DNA of 64,000 bases from Aestuariimicrobium sp. p3-SID1156. GTDB taxonomy: Bacteria > Actinomycetota > Actinomycetes > Propionibacteriales > Propionibacteriaceae. The notes beneath the pieces were generated by a model. The model worked only from the letters and a program-made list of their open reading frames with translations. It did no database searches and was not told the DNA's origin. Position numbers and translations under genes: made by a program. The stretch covers positions 62,001 to 126,000 of the forward strand of contig NZ_JALXXB010000003.1 in the NCBI RefSeq assembly GCF_025144225.1, given 5' to 3'. Positions 26,862 through 34,365 of the stretch are shown one piece after another; position 1 is the first letter of the stretch; the number at the start of each line of letters is the position of its first letter.

Positions 26862-27563
26862 TCACCTCTCCAGCAGGGTGTGCATCATCGCCGCGTGGGC
26901 ATGAAGGACCAGACGGGTGACCTCGGAGGCAGCCTCGCTTGCGTGGGCGCGCCTGCGCACATAGGGAGCAATGGCCTGCTCCACCAGACCCGCCTCACGC
27001 TCAGCGGCCTGCTTGATCGCACGCAGATGGCGCACATCCATGCCGTAGGGAGCCAGCCGTTGGGCCACCACGCAGATCGTGAGCGCCTCACGCCCGTAGT
27101 AGTTCGCGCCCCGCTTGGGGGCCACCAGCTGCTGTCGCTCCAGGTCCAGCAGTAGGGCCTCCGAGATCCCGCTCGTGCTCACTAGCTCACGGCGAGTGAG
27201 ACGGATGGGGGTGTTCTTCGAACGGGTAGGGCCCGAATCAGGTCGGTGCTCAGGGGCGGGCGTGGCGAGGGGGGTCGGTTGCGACGGGGGTGCCTCCAAC
27301 GTGGGTGGTTCTCCCCCCGCGTCCATGACGTCGAGGTGTTCCTTGATGACCTTCAGTGGAAGGTAGTGGTCGCGCTGGACTCGCAGGATGTAGGCCAGCC
27401 TGTCAATGTCCACCTGGGCGTACTTGCGATAGCCGGAGGGGGCCCTTTCAGGGGAGAGCAGACCCTCGCTCTCGAGGAAGCGAATCTTCGAGATCGAGAT
27501 GTCGGGAAACTCGGGCTTCAGGGTGTTCAGTACCTGCCCGATGCTGCGCATCGGTGGGGGCAT
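26862..27563 (-). CDS. ftsR: MerR-family cell-division regulator FtsR
   Basis: 233 residues. The N-terminal MerR winged helix has IGQVLNTLKPEFPDISISKI, FLESEGLLSPERAPSGYRKY and DIDRLAYILRVQRDHYLPLKVI, the exact pattern of FtsR, which in Corynebacterium activates ftsZ. A ~60-residue Pro/Thr linker separates it from a C-terminal helical region with a second DNA-binding-like stretch (RLTRRELVSTSGISEALLLDLERQ). The ATG overlaps the stop of garA by one base (TGATG), so the two are translationally coupled. Order garA-ftsR-DUF151-MerR matches Mycobacterium and Streptomyces. Confidence 0.88.
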   Translation of the reverse strand: MPPPMRSIGQVLNTLKPEFPDISISKIRFLESEGLLSPERAPSGYRKYAQVDIDRLAYILRVQRDHYLPLKVIKEHLDVMDAGGEPPTLEAPPSQPTPLATPAPEHRPDSGPTRSKNTPIRLTRRELVSTSGISEALLLDLERQQLVAPKRGANYYGREALTICVVAQRLAPYGMDVRHLRAIKQAAEREAGLVEQAIAPYVRRRAHASEAASEVTRLVLHAHAAMMHTLLER

Positions 27564-28069
27564 CAGCGCAGGCTCGCGTCGCTCACGCAGAAGATCATGC
27601 GGAACTTGCCGATCTGCACCTCATCCCCCTGTCGCAGCGGGGTGGTCTGGTCGACCAGAACGCGGTTGACGTAGGTGCCGTTGAGGGAACCGAGGTCCTC
27701 TATGGCGAAGCCGCTGTCGGTGCGGATGAAGGAGCAATGATGGCGGGAGACAGTGATGTCGTCGAGGAAAATGTCCGAGCGTGGATGGCGCCCGGCGGTC
27801 GAGCGGTCGGTGTCGAGCAGGTACCTCGCGCCAGTGTCCGGGCCACGCTCGACCATCAGCAGGGCATTGTTCGGGGGCAAGTCCTGGATGGCACGCTGCA
27901 CCTCAGTGGAGACCTCGGAACGAGGTCGGGAGGTGGAGTCCTCGACCACGACGGGGATGGTGCGGGTGGTGTCACCGAGGCGGGTGAGCTTCTCACCGCA
28001 CTGAGAGCAGAAGTTGCTGCCGACGCCGTTCTGGTGGCCGCAGGCCGGGCAATCAACCATGGTGTTCAT
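27563..28069 (-). CDS. garA: Zinc-ribbon and FHA-domain protein, GarA/OdhI orthologue
   Basis: 168 residues. GarA/OdhI binds and inhibits 2-oxoglutarate dehydrogenase and affects glutamate enzymes; phosphorylation of its N-terminal Thr by Ser/Thr kinases makes it fold back onto its own FHA domain. The FHA domain is clear: GRHPRSDIFLDDITVSRHHC holds the phosphothreonine-binding Arg and Ser, with LGSLNGTYVN following. The N-terminus differs from Mycobacterium: a zinc ribbon with CPACGHQN and CSQCG comes first, and instead of the ETTS kinase site there is GDTTRTIPV near residue 32. It may still be phosphorylated there. An RBS-like GAGGAAGAT precedes the ATG. Confidence 0.88.
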   Translation of the reverse strand: MNTMVDCPACGHQNGVGSNFCSQCGEKLTRLGDTTRTIPVVVEDSTSRPRSEVSTEVQRAIQDLPPNNALLMVERGPDTGARYLLDTDRSTAGRHPRSDIFLDDITVSRHHCSFIRTDSGFAIEDLGSLNGTYVNRVLVDQTTPLRQGDEVQIGKFRMIFCVSDASLR

Positions 28070-28172
28070 CTTCCTCGATGGTCGGAGCAGGCATCCACCT
28101 GCAGGGGTTCAGTGTAGTGATCCAATCAAACCGGCAGTCGTGCGGCTCGCGGAAGCCGCGAGACCGTCCGCC

Positions 28173-28583
28173 TCACTCGTCGGTGGGCAGCCCGGGGCCG
28201 ACCAGGTCCTCGTAGCTCCCCGCATCCAGCAGTGCGAGAGTGCTGCGGTCAAAGCCCTCGGGGACCTCCACCTCGAAGATCCAACCCGCGTCGTAGGGGT
28301 CACTGCGGATCAGGTCAGGCTGCTCGCTCACGGACTGGTTGATCGCTGCCACCACGCCGGACAGGGGCGACACCAGAGGCTCGCTCCCGGTGGGTCCGAC
28401 CAGCTGGCCGACGTGGTCGCCGCGCAAAATCTCCGAGCCAACCGGGGGCAGGTCGGCGTGGACGACGATGCCGAGCGAGCGCGTCCATTCATCGGTCACC
28501 CCCACGCGAACCTGACGTCCATCGTTCAGGCGCAGCCACAGGTGGTCGCGGGTGTAGCTGACGTCGTCAGGAAAGCGGGACAC
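28173..28583 (-). CDS. GcvH-like (glycine cleavage H family) protein lacking the lipoyl lysine
   Basis: 136 residues from a GTG with a strong GAGGAGG upstream. The fold matches glycine-cleavage H protein: VSYTRDHLWLRL, VRVGVTDEWTRSLGIVVHADLP, LVSPLSGVVAAINQSV and SDPYDAGWIFEVEVP. In true GcvH the motif ESTKSVSDLYAPISG carries the lipoylated Lys; here the aligned stretch LVGPTGSEPLVSPLSG has Thr65 in its place, and the entire protein contains no lysine. It cannot be lipoylated in the usual way, so it is unlikely to work in glycine cleavage. No gcvP or gcvT gene is near. It sits where Rv1826 (gcvH) is in Mycobacterium, beside garA, and may serve a structural or regulatory role. Confidence 0.8.
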   Translation of the reverse strand: MSRFPDDVSYTRDHLWLRLNDGRQVRVGVTDEWTRSLGIVVHADLPPVGSEILRGDHVGQLVGPTGSEPLVSPLSGVVAAINQSVSEQPDLIRSDPYDAGWIFEVEVPEGFDRSTLALLDAGSYEDLVGPGLPTDE

Positions 28584-28656
28584 AGGGAGCCTCCTCGGGT
28601 GCGGACACTGCCAGACTATCGGTTGGCCCGCCACCCCGCCGGTTCACGGCCTCGCC

Positions 28657-29382
28657 TCAGGCAGGTTTGGCGTAGCGCGGGTCCACCGGGGTGTGGAGCG
28701 CGGTGATGATGAGAAGGTCGCTGGGGGTGATGGTGACGTCGGCCCCCACCTCGGGCGCCTGTGCTTGGGAGACGAGGCCGCCGCGGAATCGGGCACCCTC
28801 GGCCAGCGCATGCGGCTCACCGATGACCTTGAGCACGTAGGGGGCCCGGATCGGAGACCCGTCGACGGTGACCTCACCGGGGTCGCCGCCGAACGCTGAG
28901 GACGCGACGATGCGAACTCCGTTGAGCTCCATCACCTCGGCGCCGGCATCGCGCATCTCCTCCACCGCGTCCAGCAGGAGTTGGGCGGTGACAGCGTTCT
29001 TCGGATCGGTGATGCGGATGGTGATGCCGGGCCCCTGCGCGGGCGCGGTACCTCCCAGGATTGCGAGTTCCTGAATGCGCTTCCTGGCCTGTTCCTGGGC
29101 GAGTCGCTCGCTGGCGGCACCGGAGCGCAGCTGGCGACGTTGTTCGGATTGCTCGTCAATCTCGCGCCGAAGCTCGTTGTTGTTGGTGTTCAGCTGGTCG
29201 AGGAGGGCGATCAGTTCATCCCGTCGCAGGGCGCTGTAGGTCTGGTCCTCGCGGTTGGCGCGCATCTGCCAGACCGCCGCCATGCTGACCAGGCAGAGGA
29301 TGACTGCGATGACCCCCTGGGCCCGGTTCGGCGTCAGGAAGGCCTTGAGGACCTCGCCGGGGCTCCGCCGCTGCTCAGGCAT
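28657..29382 (-). CDS. DUF881 family protein (second copy, Rv1825-like)
   Basis: 241 residues. A cytoplasmic start leads to one transmembrane helix (GVIAVILCLVSMAAVWQM), then a coiled-coil (DELIALLDQLNTNNNELRREI, continuing to ~residue 95), then the DUF881 domain with GPGITIRITDPKNAVTAQLLLDAV and LNGVRIVASSAFGG, exposed outside. The domain resembles parts of division proteins, and the Mycobacterium cluster is linked to cell-envelope and division functions, but the job is unproven. ATG 29382 overlaps the sbp stop by 8 bp; an ATG at 29412 is an alternative that adds 10 residues. Confidence 0.82.
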   Translation of the reverse strand: MPEQRRSPGEVLKAFLTPNRAQGVIAVILCLVSMAAVWQMRANREDQTYSALRRDELIALLDQLNTNNNELRREIDEQSEQRRQLRSGAASERLAQEQARKRIQELAILGGTAPAQGPGITIRITDPKNAVTAQLLLDAVEEMRDAGAEVMELNGVRIVASSAFGGDPGEVTVDGSPIRAPYVLKVIGEPHALAEGARFRGGLVSQAQAPEVGADVTITPSDLLIITALHTPVDPRYAKPA

Positions 29383-29707
29383 GGAGGATCGCCCGTCGAA
29401 TCGCCGCAGCATTGTTGAAGATCCTGATCCCGAGAACGACCACTACGCCGGTGGATAGCTGCCCCCCGACCCCGATCTGGTCACCGATCCACACGATCAG
29501 CGCTGCGATGAGGACATTGCTGAAGAAGGAGACGACGAAGACCCGGTCGGCAAATGTCCCCTCGAGGTAGGCCCGAGCGGCGCCGAAGAGGGCGTCAAGT
29601 GCAGCAATGATCATGATCGGTAGGTAGGGCGCCAGGAAGGCAGGCAGGGTGGGTTCAAGGACCAGGCCCAACAGGATGCCCAGCGCCAGTCCCACAACGG
29701 CAATCAT
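29375..29707 (-). CDS. sbp: Small basic protein (sbp, DUF1290)
   Basis: A 110-residue membrane protein with three hydrophobic segments: VVGLALGILLGLVLEPTLP, LPIMIIAALDALFGAARAYL and VFVVSFFSNVLIAALIVWIG. The AALDALFGAARAYLEGTF signature defines DUF1290, found in Firmicutes beside division genes (ftsZ region) and in actinobacteria between two DUF881 genes. Function unknown, probably in division-site assembly. Start ATG 29707 overlaps the preceding DUF881 stop by 4 bp and its end overlaps the next by 8 bp. Confidence 0.88.
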   Translation of the reverse strand: MIAVVGLALGILLGLVLEPTLPAFLAPYLPIMIIAALDALFGAARAYLEGTFADRVFVVSFFSNVLIAALIVWIGDQIGVGGQLSTGVVVVLGIRIFNNAAAIRRAILHA

Positions 29708-30501
29708 GGATGGGGCCTCGCCTTCCGGACGCCCAGGCCGGGGTCAGCCTGGAGGGTGATCGACGTGGACGTCGTGATGTCGTAGCGCATGCCGAAGTTC
29801 TGCTTCAGGTAGACCCACCACCTCCCGCCGCTGTTGGCGGTCAGCCGGCCCGGGAGGGCCTTCGGGTTGCCGATGGCCTCCACCACGTACGGGCGCGTCA
29901 AGGAGGTGTAGTCCACGGTGATGGCGCGTCCGGCGCCACGGATGGCCGTGCGTGCGCTGAGGCGGTGACCGTTGATGGCGATGGCCTCTGCCCCGGCCAG
30001 CCAGAGCCCATTGACCAGAATGCGCAGGTCCTGGTCGAGCACCTCGGCATCGGCGCCGTCGAGGGTCGTGGAGTCATCCACGGTGACCACCACTCCCGGG
30101 CCAGTCACTGCCGCCGCAGCGGTCTGGGCGGCCTGCCGGGACAGTTCAGCCGCTGGCGTGGAGTCCTTGCCGAGCGCCTGTGCCTGCAGCTTTTCCACGT
30201 CCCCCTCGACCTCGGCGAGTTGGCGACGCAACTGCTCGTTCTCCTCGCGCAGTCCTTTCACCTGATCGATGAGGGCCGCGCGTTCACGAGCTTGCGCGGG
30301 CTGGTCCCGGGTGTCGGTGACCGCCGCAATCGCGAGCATGGCGCCGGCCACCAGCAAGGTCACCAGCATCAGGACGCGGGAGCGGCGAGGGGGAACCCCT
30401 TGGGAATGGGCGTGGGCATAGCCCGGGTCGAGACTGGTCTCGACCAGGTCGCTCAACAGCGACATGCTGTCCGGCCTGGTGCCGGGTCTGGGGCTGGGCA
30501 T
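29704..30501 (-). CDS. DUF881 family protein (first copy, Rv1823-like)
   Basis: 265 residues. After a ~45-residue cytoplasmic part comes the helix VLMLVTLLVAGAMLAIAAV, a coiled-coil (RAALIDQVKGLREENEQLRRQ onward), and the DUF881 domain with GPGVVVTVDDSTTLDGADAE and AEAIAINGHRLSARTAIRGAG. The two DUF881 proteins and sbp between them are co-encoded, suggesting one membrane assembly. The TAGACT hexamer ends 7 nt before ATG 30501, supporting this start with a leaderless message; an internal ATG at 30465 has only a weak RBS. Confidence 0.85.
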   Translation of the reverse strand: MPSPRPGTRPDSMSLLSDLVETSLDPGYAHAHSQGVPPRRSRVLMLVTLLVAGAMLAIAAVTDTRDQPAQARERAALIDQVKGLREENEQLRRQLAEVEGDVEKLQAQALGKDSTPAAELSRQAAQTAAAAVTGPGVVVTVDDSTTLDGADAEVLDQDLRILVNGLWLAGAEAIAINGHRLSARTAIRGAGRAITVDYTSLTRPYVVEAIGNPKALPGRLTANSGGRWWVYLKQNFGMRYDITTSTSITLQADPGLGVRKARPHP

Positions 30502-30508
30502 GGCGGCC

Positions 30509-30514
30509 AGTCTA
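30509..30514 (-). promoter_or_regulatory. Putative -10 (TAGACT) for the leaderless DUF881-sbp-DUF881 unit
   Basis: TAGACT ends 7 nt before ATG 30501 and overlaps the last three bases of the pgsA2 gene (TAG is its stop codon), the same arrangement as at dcp. Confidence 0.45.
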
Positions 30515-31108
30515 GGTCTGGGTCGGGGGCAGAGGCTCTCGGAGGATGTGGGTCCCCTGGCGCAGGTACATCACACCAGCTGTCCAGTAGAGGGCCGTTC
30601 CCACGATCGCGAATCCCCAACCCAGCCATAGACAGGCCACGCGCCACACCTGCTCCCCGCCGGCCCCCAGCAGGACGAGCGGAAAGGCGTAGAGCAGACT
30701 GAACGTCGCGGCTTTGCCCACGAAGTTCACCGGTAGGCCCGTGACGCCTCGACGCTTCAGGGCTGACATCATCACCGCCAGGACCAGGTCACGCGCCACC
30801 AGGATCGCGAGGAGAGCCCAGGGGACAATGTCACGCAGCACCAGAGCCAGAACGATGGTGAGGATGTAGAGCCGGTCCGCGATCGGGTCGAGCAGCTGCC
30901 CCACACGGGAGGTCTGGTGCCATCGACGGGCCAGGAAGCCATCGACCCAGTCCGTCGCCCCGGCCACGGCCAGCAGGACGACGGCCCAGACGTCCGCGCG
31001 GGCGCCGACCACCAGCCAGAAGAAGACGGGAACCCCCAGCAGCCGCAGGAATGACAGCATGTTGGGCAGGGTGAGCACCCGGTCGGTGTCATACGGCTGG
31101 ACTGTCAT
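30512..31108 (-). CDS. pgsA2: CDP-alcohol phosphatidyltransferase (PgsA2-like)
   Basis: A 198-residue membrane enzyme transferring the phosphatidyl group from CDP-diacylglycerol to an alcohol acceptor, most likely glycerol-3-phosphate in phosphatidylglycerophosphate or cardiolipin synthesis. The catalytic motif D-x2-D-G-x2-A-R-x8-9-G-x3-D-x3-D is complete: DWVDGFLARRWHQTSRVGQL, then LDPIADR. Five or six hydrophobic helices follow. It heads the DUF881-sbp block as Rv1822 does in Mycobacterium. A TAGTGT hexamer ends 7 nt before ATG, with TGAGGA between, so leaderless initiation is plausible. Confidence 0.88.
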   Translation of the reverse strand: MTVQPYDTDRVLTLPNMLSFLRLLGVPVFFWLVVGARADVWAVVLLAVAGATDWVDGFLARRWHQTSRVGQLLDPIADRLYILTIVLALVLRDIVPWALLAILVARDLVLAVMMSALKRRGVTGLPVNFVGKAATFSLLYAFPLVLLGAGGEQVWRVACLWLGWGFAIVGTALYWTAGVMYLRQGTHILREPLPPTQT

Positions 31109-31115
31109 GTCCTCA

Positions 31116-31121
31116 ACACTA
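31116..31121 (-). promoter_or_regulatory. Putative -10 (TAGTGT) for pgsA2
   Basis: TAGTGT ends 7 nt before ATG 31108. It lies over the end of the pimA-like gene (which stops at 31119). Confidence 0.4.
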
Positions 31122-32243
31122 TGTCGTTCTCACAGCGGCATAGACCTCGGCCACGCGCGGGCCGATCACCGACCAGTCGAAGGTGGCCGCATGATGGCGT
31201 GCTCGCCGTCTCCGTTCCGGATCCGGATGGCTCAACGTCGCAATGACCTGGGCCGCAAGGTCAACGGGGTCACCCACCCGAGCCAGGCTGCCCACCAGCT
31301 CACCGTCGGCGTCCGTCATCACCTCCCGGAAGGCCGCCAGATCGCTGGCAACCACATCGGCGCCTGCCGACAACGCCTCCACGATGACGATCCCGAAGCT
31401 CTCGCGGCCGGTGTGGGGCGCCACGTAGACGTCGCTCTGCGCCAACAGCTGGTCCCGCTCCGGGTCACTGAGGTAGCCGACGAAGCGGACCCCGGGCAGT
31501 GAGCGAGCAGCCCCCTCCCCCACCACGACAAAGTCCGCCCGAGGGTACCGGGCGCGCAGGAGCGGGAGGGCCTCGACGAACACCTCGAAGCCCTTCCGCG
31601 GCTCGTCATAGCGACCCACGAAGGTGATCCGGGGTTGGGCTCCCCCGCGCCAGGTCGTCCGGCGGAGATCGGCGGGTTCATCGACCAGATGGATCCCATT
31701 GCCGATCACCTGCGGGTCGAGCCCGACGTGGTCCCTCACCACCTGCCGGGCCACTGAGGACACCGCGATGCCCCGGTCGATTCCGGCGATCGTCTCCGGC
31801 AGCAGGCGCTGGGCCAGGGCCATCGTGCGCGACCCGGGGGTGGCGGTGTGAAAAGTCGCCACCACGGGAATGTCGTGCTGGGCCCACACACTCAGGAGCG
31901 AGACGCTGGGCGTGATGGGTTCGTGGACGTGCAGCACGTCGGGCATGCACTGCCTCAGCCAGCGGCGAACGCGGCGGGATTCCAACCAGCCGAAGTTCAC
32001 TCGGGCCACTGATCCGTTGTACGGGACCGGGATCGCTGGACCAGCCGAGGTGAATTCGCTCCCATCCAGCCCGTTGCGTTCCAGGGCCTCGCGGTCAGGA
32101 CGCCCCGGACCCATCAGGTGGACGCGATGTCCTTGGGACTTCAGCCATCCCCCGACCCCCAGAACGTGGTTCTGTACACCGCCGGGGTGGGCGAAGGAAT
32201 AGGGACAGACCAGCCCGATGCTGGGAGGGGAAGCCGACCTCAC
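31119..32243 (-). CDS. pimA: Phosphatidylinositol alpha-mannosyltransferase (PimA-like GT4)
   Basis: 374 residues, near the 378 of M. tuberculosis PimA. It transfers the first mannose from GDP-mannose to the inositol of phosphatidylinositol at the inner face of the membrane. GT4 features: the N-terminal SIGLVCPYSFAHPGGVQNHV (GGVQ acceptor loop), then VLHVHEPITPSVSLL, GRYDEPRKGFEVFVEALP and the nucleotide-sugar signature VAPHTGRESFGIVIVEALSAGADVV (E-x7-E type). GTG 32243 overlaps the patA stop by 4 bp (GTGA). It follows pgsA1-patA in one unit, giving the early phosphatidylinositol mannoside steps. Confidence 0.88.
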   Translation of the reverse strand: MRSASPPSIGLVCPYSFAHPGGVQNHVLGVGGWLKSQGHRVHLMGPGRPDREALERNGLDGSEFTSAGPAIPVPYNGSVARVNFGWLESRRVRRWLRQCMPDVLHVHEPITPSVSLLSVWAQHDIPVVATFHTATPGSRTMALAQRLLPETIAGIDRGIAVSSVARQVVRDHVGLDPQVIGNGIHLVDEPADLRRTTWRGGAQPRITFVGRYDEPRKGFEVFVEALPLLRARYPRADFVVVGEGAARSLPGVRFVGYLSDPERDQLLAQSDVYVAPHTGRESFGIVIVEALSAGADVVASDLAAFREVMTDADGELVGSLARVGDPVDLAAQVIATLSHPDPERRRRARHHAATFDWSVIGPRVAEVYAAVRTT

Positions 32244-33118
32244 GATGCTGACTCCGGGCGTCCGAAGAAGGGACGGAACATGTGCCAGTCGACTGGCCTT
32301 TCGCGCAGCTGGGCCGCGAAGAAGTCGCACAACTGTTGGGTCATGTCGGCTGCCTGTTCGCGGCGATCCGCATCCGGGTTGCGGGGCGTGATGGGCTCAC
32401 CGATCCGCAGGCGCATCCTGCGTCCCTCGTAGGTGGAGACGACGCCCAGGAGAGCCGCACCGGAGCGCAGCGCCACCTCAGCAGGGCCAGGCGGCATGGT
32501 GGCTGGCAACGGCCCGCGGGCCGTCGACCAGGTCACCGGGAGGCCGTGGCGGGAGAAGTCCCGATCGGCGAGCAGGCAGACGGTGCGTCCCTGCCTGGCG
32601 TCGTGGATCAACTTGGCGATCGCGCGCGGGTCGGCGTGTGAATGGATGCGCATCCCCAACGCCTCCCGCAGGTCCAGGAAGAAGCGGTACTCCTCGCCGA
32701 CCAGTTGCTCGGCCACGCTGGAGACCGCCAGCCCGTTGGCGCAGGCCCAGGCGCCGGCCATGTCCCAGGACCCGGAGTGCGGGAGCGCGATCACTGCGCC
32801 GGATTCCGCGGCGGTGGCCAGGAGTCGTCGTTCCTGGGCGGGGTCGATGAGGACTGTGCGATTGACGCGGGCGGCGCCCCACCGGGGGACCTGTAGGGTT
32901 TCGATCCAGTTGCGTGCCCACGACATGATCGCCCGGACGGTGTCACGGCGCGAGGGGGTCGAACCGGTGAGAGTTGCGGCATTGACCTGCCAGTCGCGCA
33001 CCCGGCGCGGCGGTCGCAGGCTGGCGCCGGCGGCCACGAGCCAGACCAGCGGACGCCAGCAGCTCCATGGCACTCTCGCCACCACCGCGAGAGCGGCCGA
33101 GCGGTCAGACGGTGCCAT
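32240..33118 (-). CDS. Phosphatidylinositol mannoside acyltransferase (PatA-like)
   Basis: 292 residues, in the lysophospholipid acyltransferase/LpxL-like family; Mycobacterium PatA (316) acylates the mannose on phosphatidylinositol mannosides. Catalytic HxxxxD: IALPHSGSWDMAGAWA (His-x4-Asp). Other conserved parts: VSSVAEQLVGEEYRFFLDLREALG, LLADRDFSRHGLPVTW, and PGPAEVALRSGAALLGV. ATG 33118 overlaps the pgsA1 stop by 14 bp; the longer open frame upstream runs through pgsA1 and is not used. The order pgsA1-patA-pimA is the actinobacterial PIM cluster, which supports the call. Confidence 0.85.
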   Translation of the reverse strand: MAPSDRSAALAVVARVPWSCWRPLVWLVAAGASLRPPRRVRDWQVNAATLTGSTPSRRDTVRAIMSWARNWIETLQVPRWGAARVNRTVLIDPAQERRLLATAAESGAVIALPHSGSWDMAGAWACANGLAVSSVAEQLVGEEYRFFLDLREALGMRIHSHADPRAIAKLIHDARQGRTVCLLADRDFSRHGLPVTWSTARGPLPATMPPGPAEVALRSGAALLGVVSTYEGRRMRLRIGEPITPRNPDADRREQAADMTQQLCDFFAAQLRERPVDWHMFRPFFGRPESAS

Positions 33119-33788
33119 CGGCGCGGGGCGATTCGGGACGCGCGGCCTGGGCGTTGAAGGAGGTCGGCGCCGGGGACTGGCGGTGAACCTGGGCCATCCG
33201 CTGGCCCACTGTGACGAGGCCGGCGAAGACCAGCCAGCACAGCGCCACGGGAAGGGCCCAGTGCAGGACCTCCGGAACATGCCCGGAGCGTGCCAGTCCG
33301 GTCAGGAGGGTACCCAGGAAGAGCACCAGGATGCGGTCGGCGCGTGCGGCCAGGCCACCCCTCACGGTCATGCCCAGAGCCTCCCCGCGGGCCTTGACAT
33401 AGCTGGTGACCTGACCGCAGACCAGTGCACCCAGGGCCATGGCGCTCCAGAACACCGAGTCGCCCGGGCCGGCGTAGTACAGCGCCACACCGCCGAAGAG
33501 GGCACCATCGCCGAACCGGTCAAGGCTGGAGTCGAGGAAGGCTCCCCAGGTGGACTTGCGGTCCATCATGCGTGCCATCTGGCCGTCGAGGCCGTCGCTG
33601 AAGATGAACAGTGTGATGAGCAGGGTCCCCTGCCACAACCAGCCCTGGGGGAAGAAGACGAAGGCAAGGGCAATGGTGATCAGCGTTCCCGCCCACGTGA
33701 CGGCATCCGGGTGGACGCCGAGCTTGAGGAGCAGTCGTGCCGGCGGGGTCATCGCGGCCGCCCACCCGGCACGGAACTTTTCAAGCAT
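33105..33788 (-). CDS. pgsA1: Phosphatidylinositol phosphate synthase (CDP-alcohol phosphatidyltransferase)
   Basis: 227 residues. In actinobacteria with this gene order it condenses CDP-diacylglycerol with inositol-1-phosphate to make phosphatidylinositol phosphate, the precursor of phosphatidylinositol mannosides. The catalytic motif is SDGLDGQMARMMDRKSTWGA followed by FLDSSLDRFGD. Six membrane helices are visible, with a C-terminal tail rich in Pro/Ala. Start ATG 33788 (MLEKFRAGW) overlaps the HIT-domain stop by 8 bp; upstream Arg-rich sequence belongs to the HIT gene frame shadow. Sequence alone cannot exclude a glycerol-phosphate acceptor; the neighbours decide for inositol phosphate. 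Confidence 0.85.
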   Translation of the reverse strand: MLEKFRAGWAAAMTPPARLLLKLGVHPDAVTWAGTLITIALAFVFFPQGWLWQGTLLITLFIFSDGLDGQMARMMDRKSTWGAFLDSSLDRFGDGALFGGVALYYAGPGDSVFWSAMALGALVCGQVTSYVKARGEALGMTVRGGLAARADRILVLFLGTLLTGLARSGHVPEVLHWALPVALCWLVFAGLVTVGQRMAQVHRQSPAPTSFNAQAARPESPRADGTV

Positions 33789-34365
33789 TCGCAGAGGCCT
33801 CCTGGCTGGTGCTGGTGACCCAACCCTCGCTGAGTAGTTGACGCGCGTCCTCGAGGAGCTGCGGCAGCGCCCGGGTCTGGGCGATGATCGGCAGGAAGTT
33901 CGAGTCGCCCTGGAAGCGCGGCACCACATGCTGGTGCAGGTGTGCGGCGATACCCGCGCCGGCGACCGCGCCCTGGTTCATGCCCAGGTTGAAGCCGGCC
34001 GGCCGCGAAATTGAGCGCAGCGTCGTCATCGCCTGCTGGGTGAGGCGTGCCAGTTCGGCGGTCTCCTCCGGTGTCAGCTCGGTGTAGTCGGCGACATGGC
34101 GGTAGGGGCAGACCAGCAGGTGTCCTGGCGAGTAGGGGTAGAGGTTCATCACCACGAAGCAGTGTTCTCCCCTGCGCACGACCAGACCTCCGGCGTCCTC
34201 GCCGCCGGGGGCGCGGCAGAAGGGGCACTGCTCCCCCTGCTCGGCGTCCTTCGGCTTGTTCTCGCCCTTGATGTAGACCATCCGGTGCGGGGTCCACAGT
34301 CGCTGGAAGGCGTCGGGCACGCCGGGCAGGTCGCCGGGCTGCTCGACCTGGAGCTCGTCACTCAT
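33781..34365 (-). CDS. HIT-domain protein (AP4A-phosphorylase-like)
   Basis: 194 residues with an extended N-terminal part. The histidine triad [17 protein letters not shown] (HLHQH) lies near residue 145, preceded by [16 protein letters not shown], and CPFCRAP near residue 50 likely joins with a His to bind zinc. Family members hydrolyse or phosphorolyse nucleoside phosphoramidates and dinucleoside polyphosphates such as Ap4A. ATG 34365 overlaps the thrS stop by 8 bp. In many actinobacteria this HIT gene sits between thrS and pgsA1, which matches here; the placement next to an aminoacyl-tRNA synthetase would suit removal of Ap4A. Confidence 0.85.
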   Translation of the reverse strand: MSDELQVEQPGDLPGVPDAFQRLWTPHRMVYIKGENKPKDAEQGEQCPFCRAPGGEDAGGLVVRRGEHCFVVMNLYPYSPGHLLVCPYRHVADYTELTPEETAELARLTQQAMTTLRSISRPAGFNLGMNQGAVAGAGIAAHLHQHVVPRFQGDSNFLPIIAQTRALPQLLEDARQLLSEGWVTSTSQEASANA

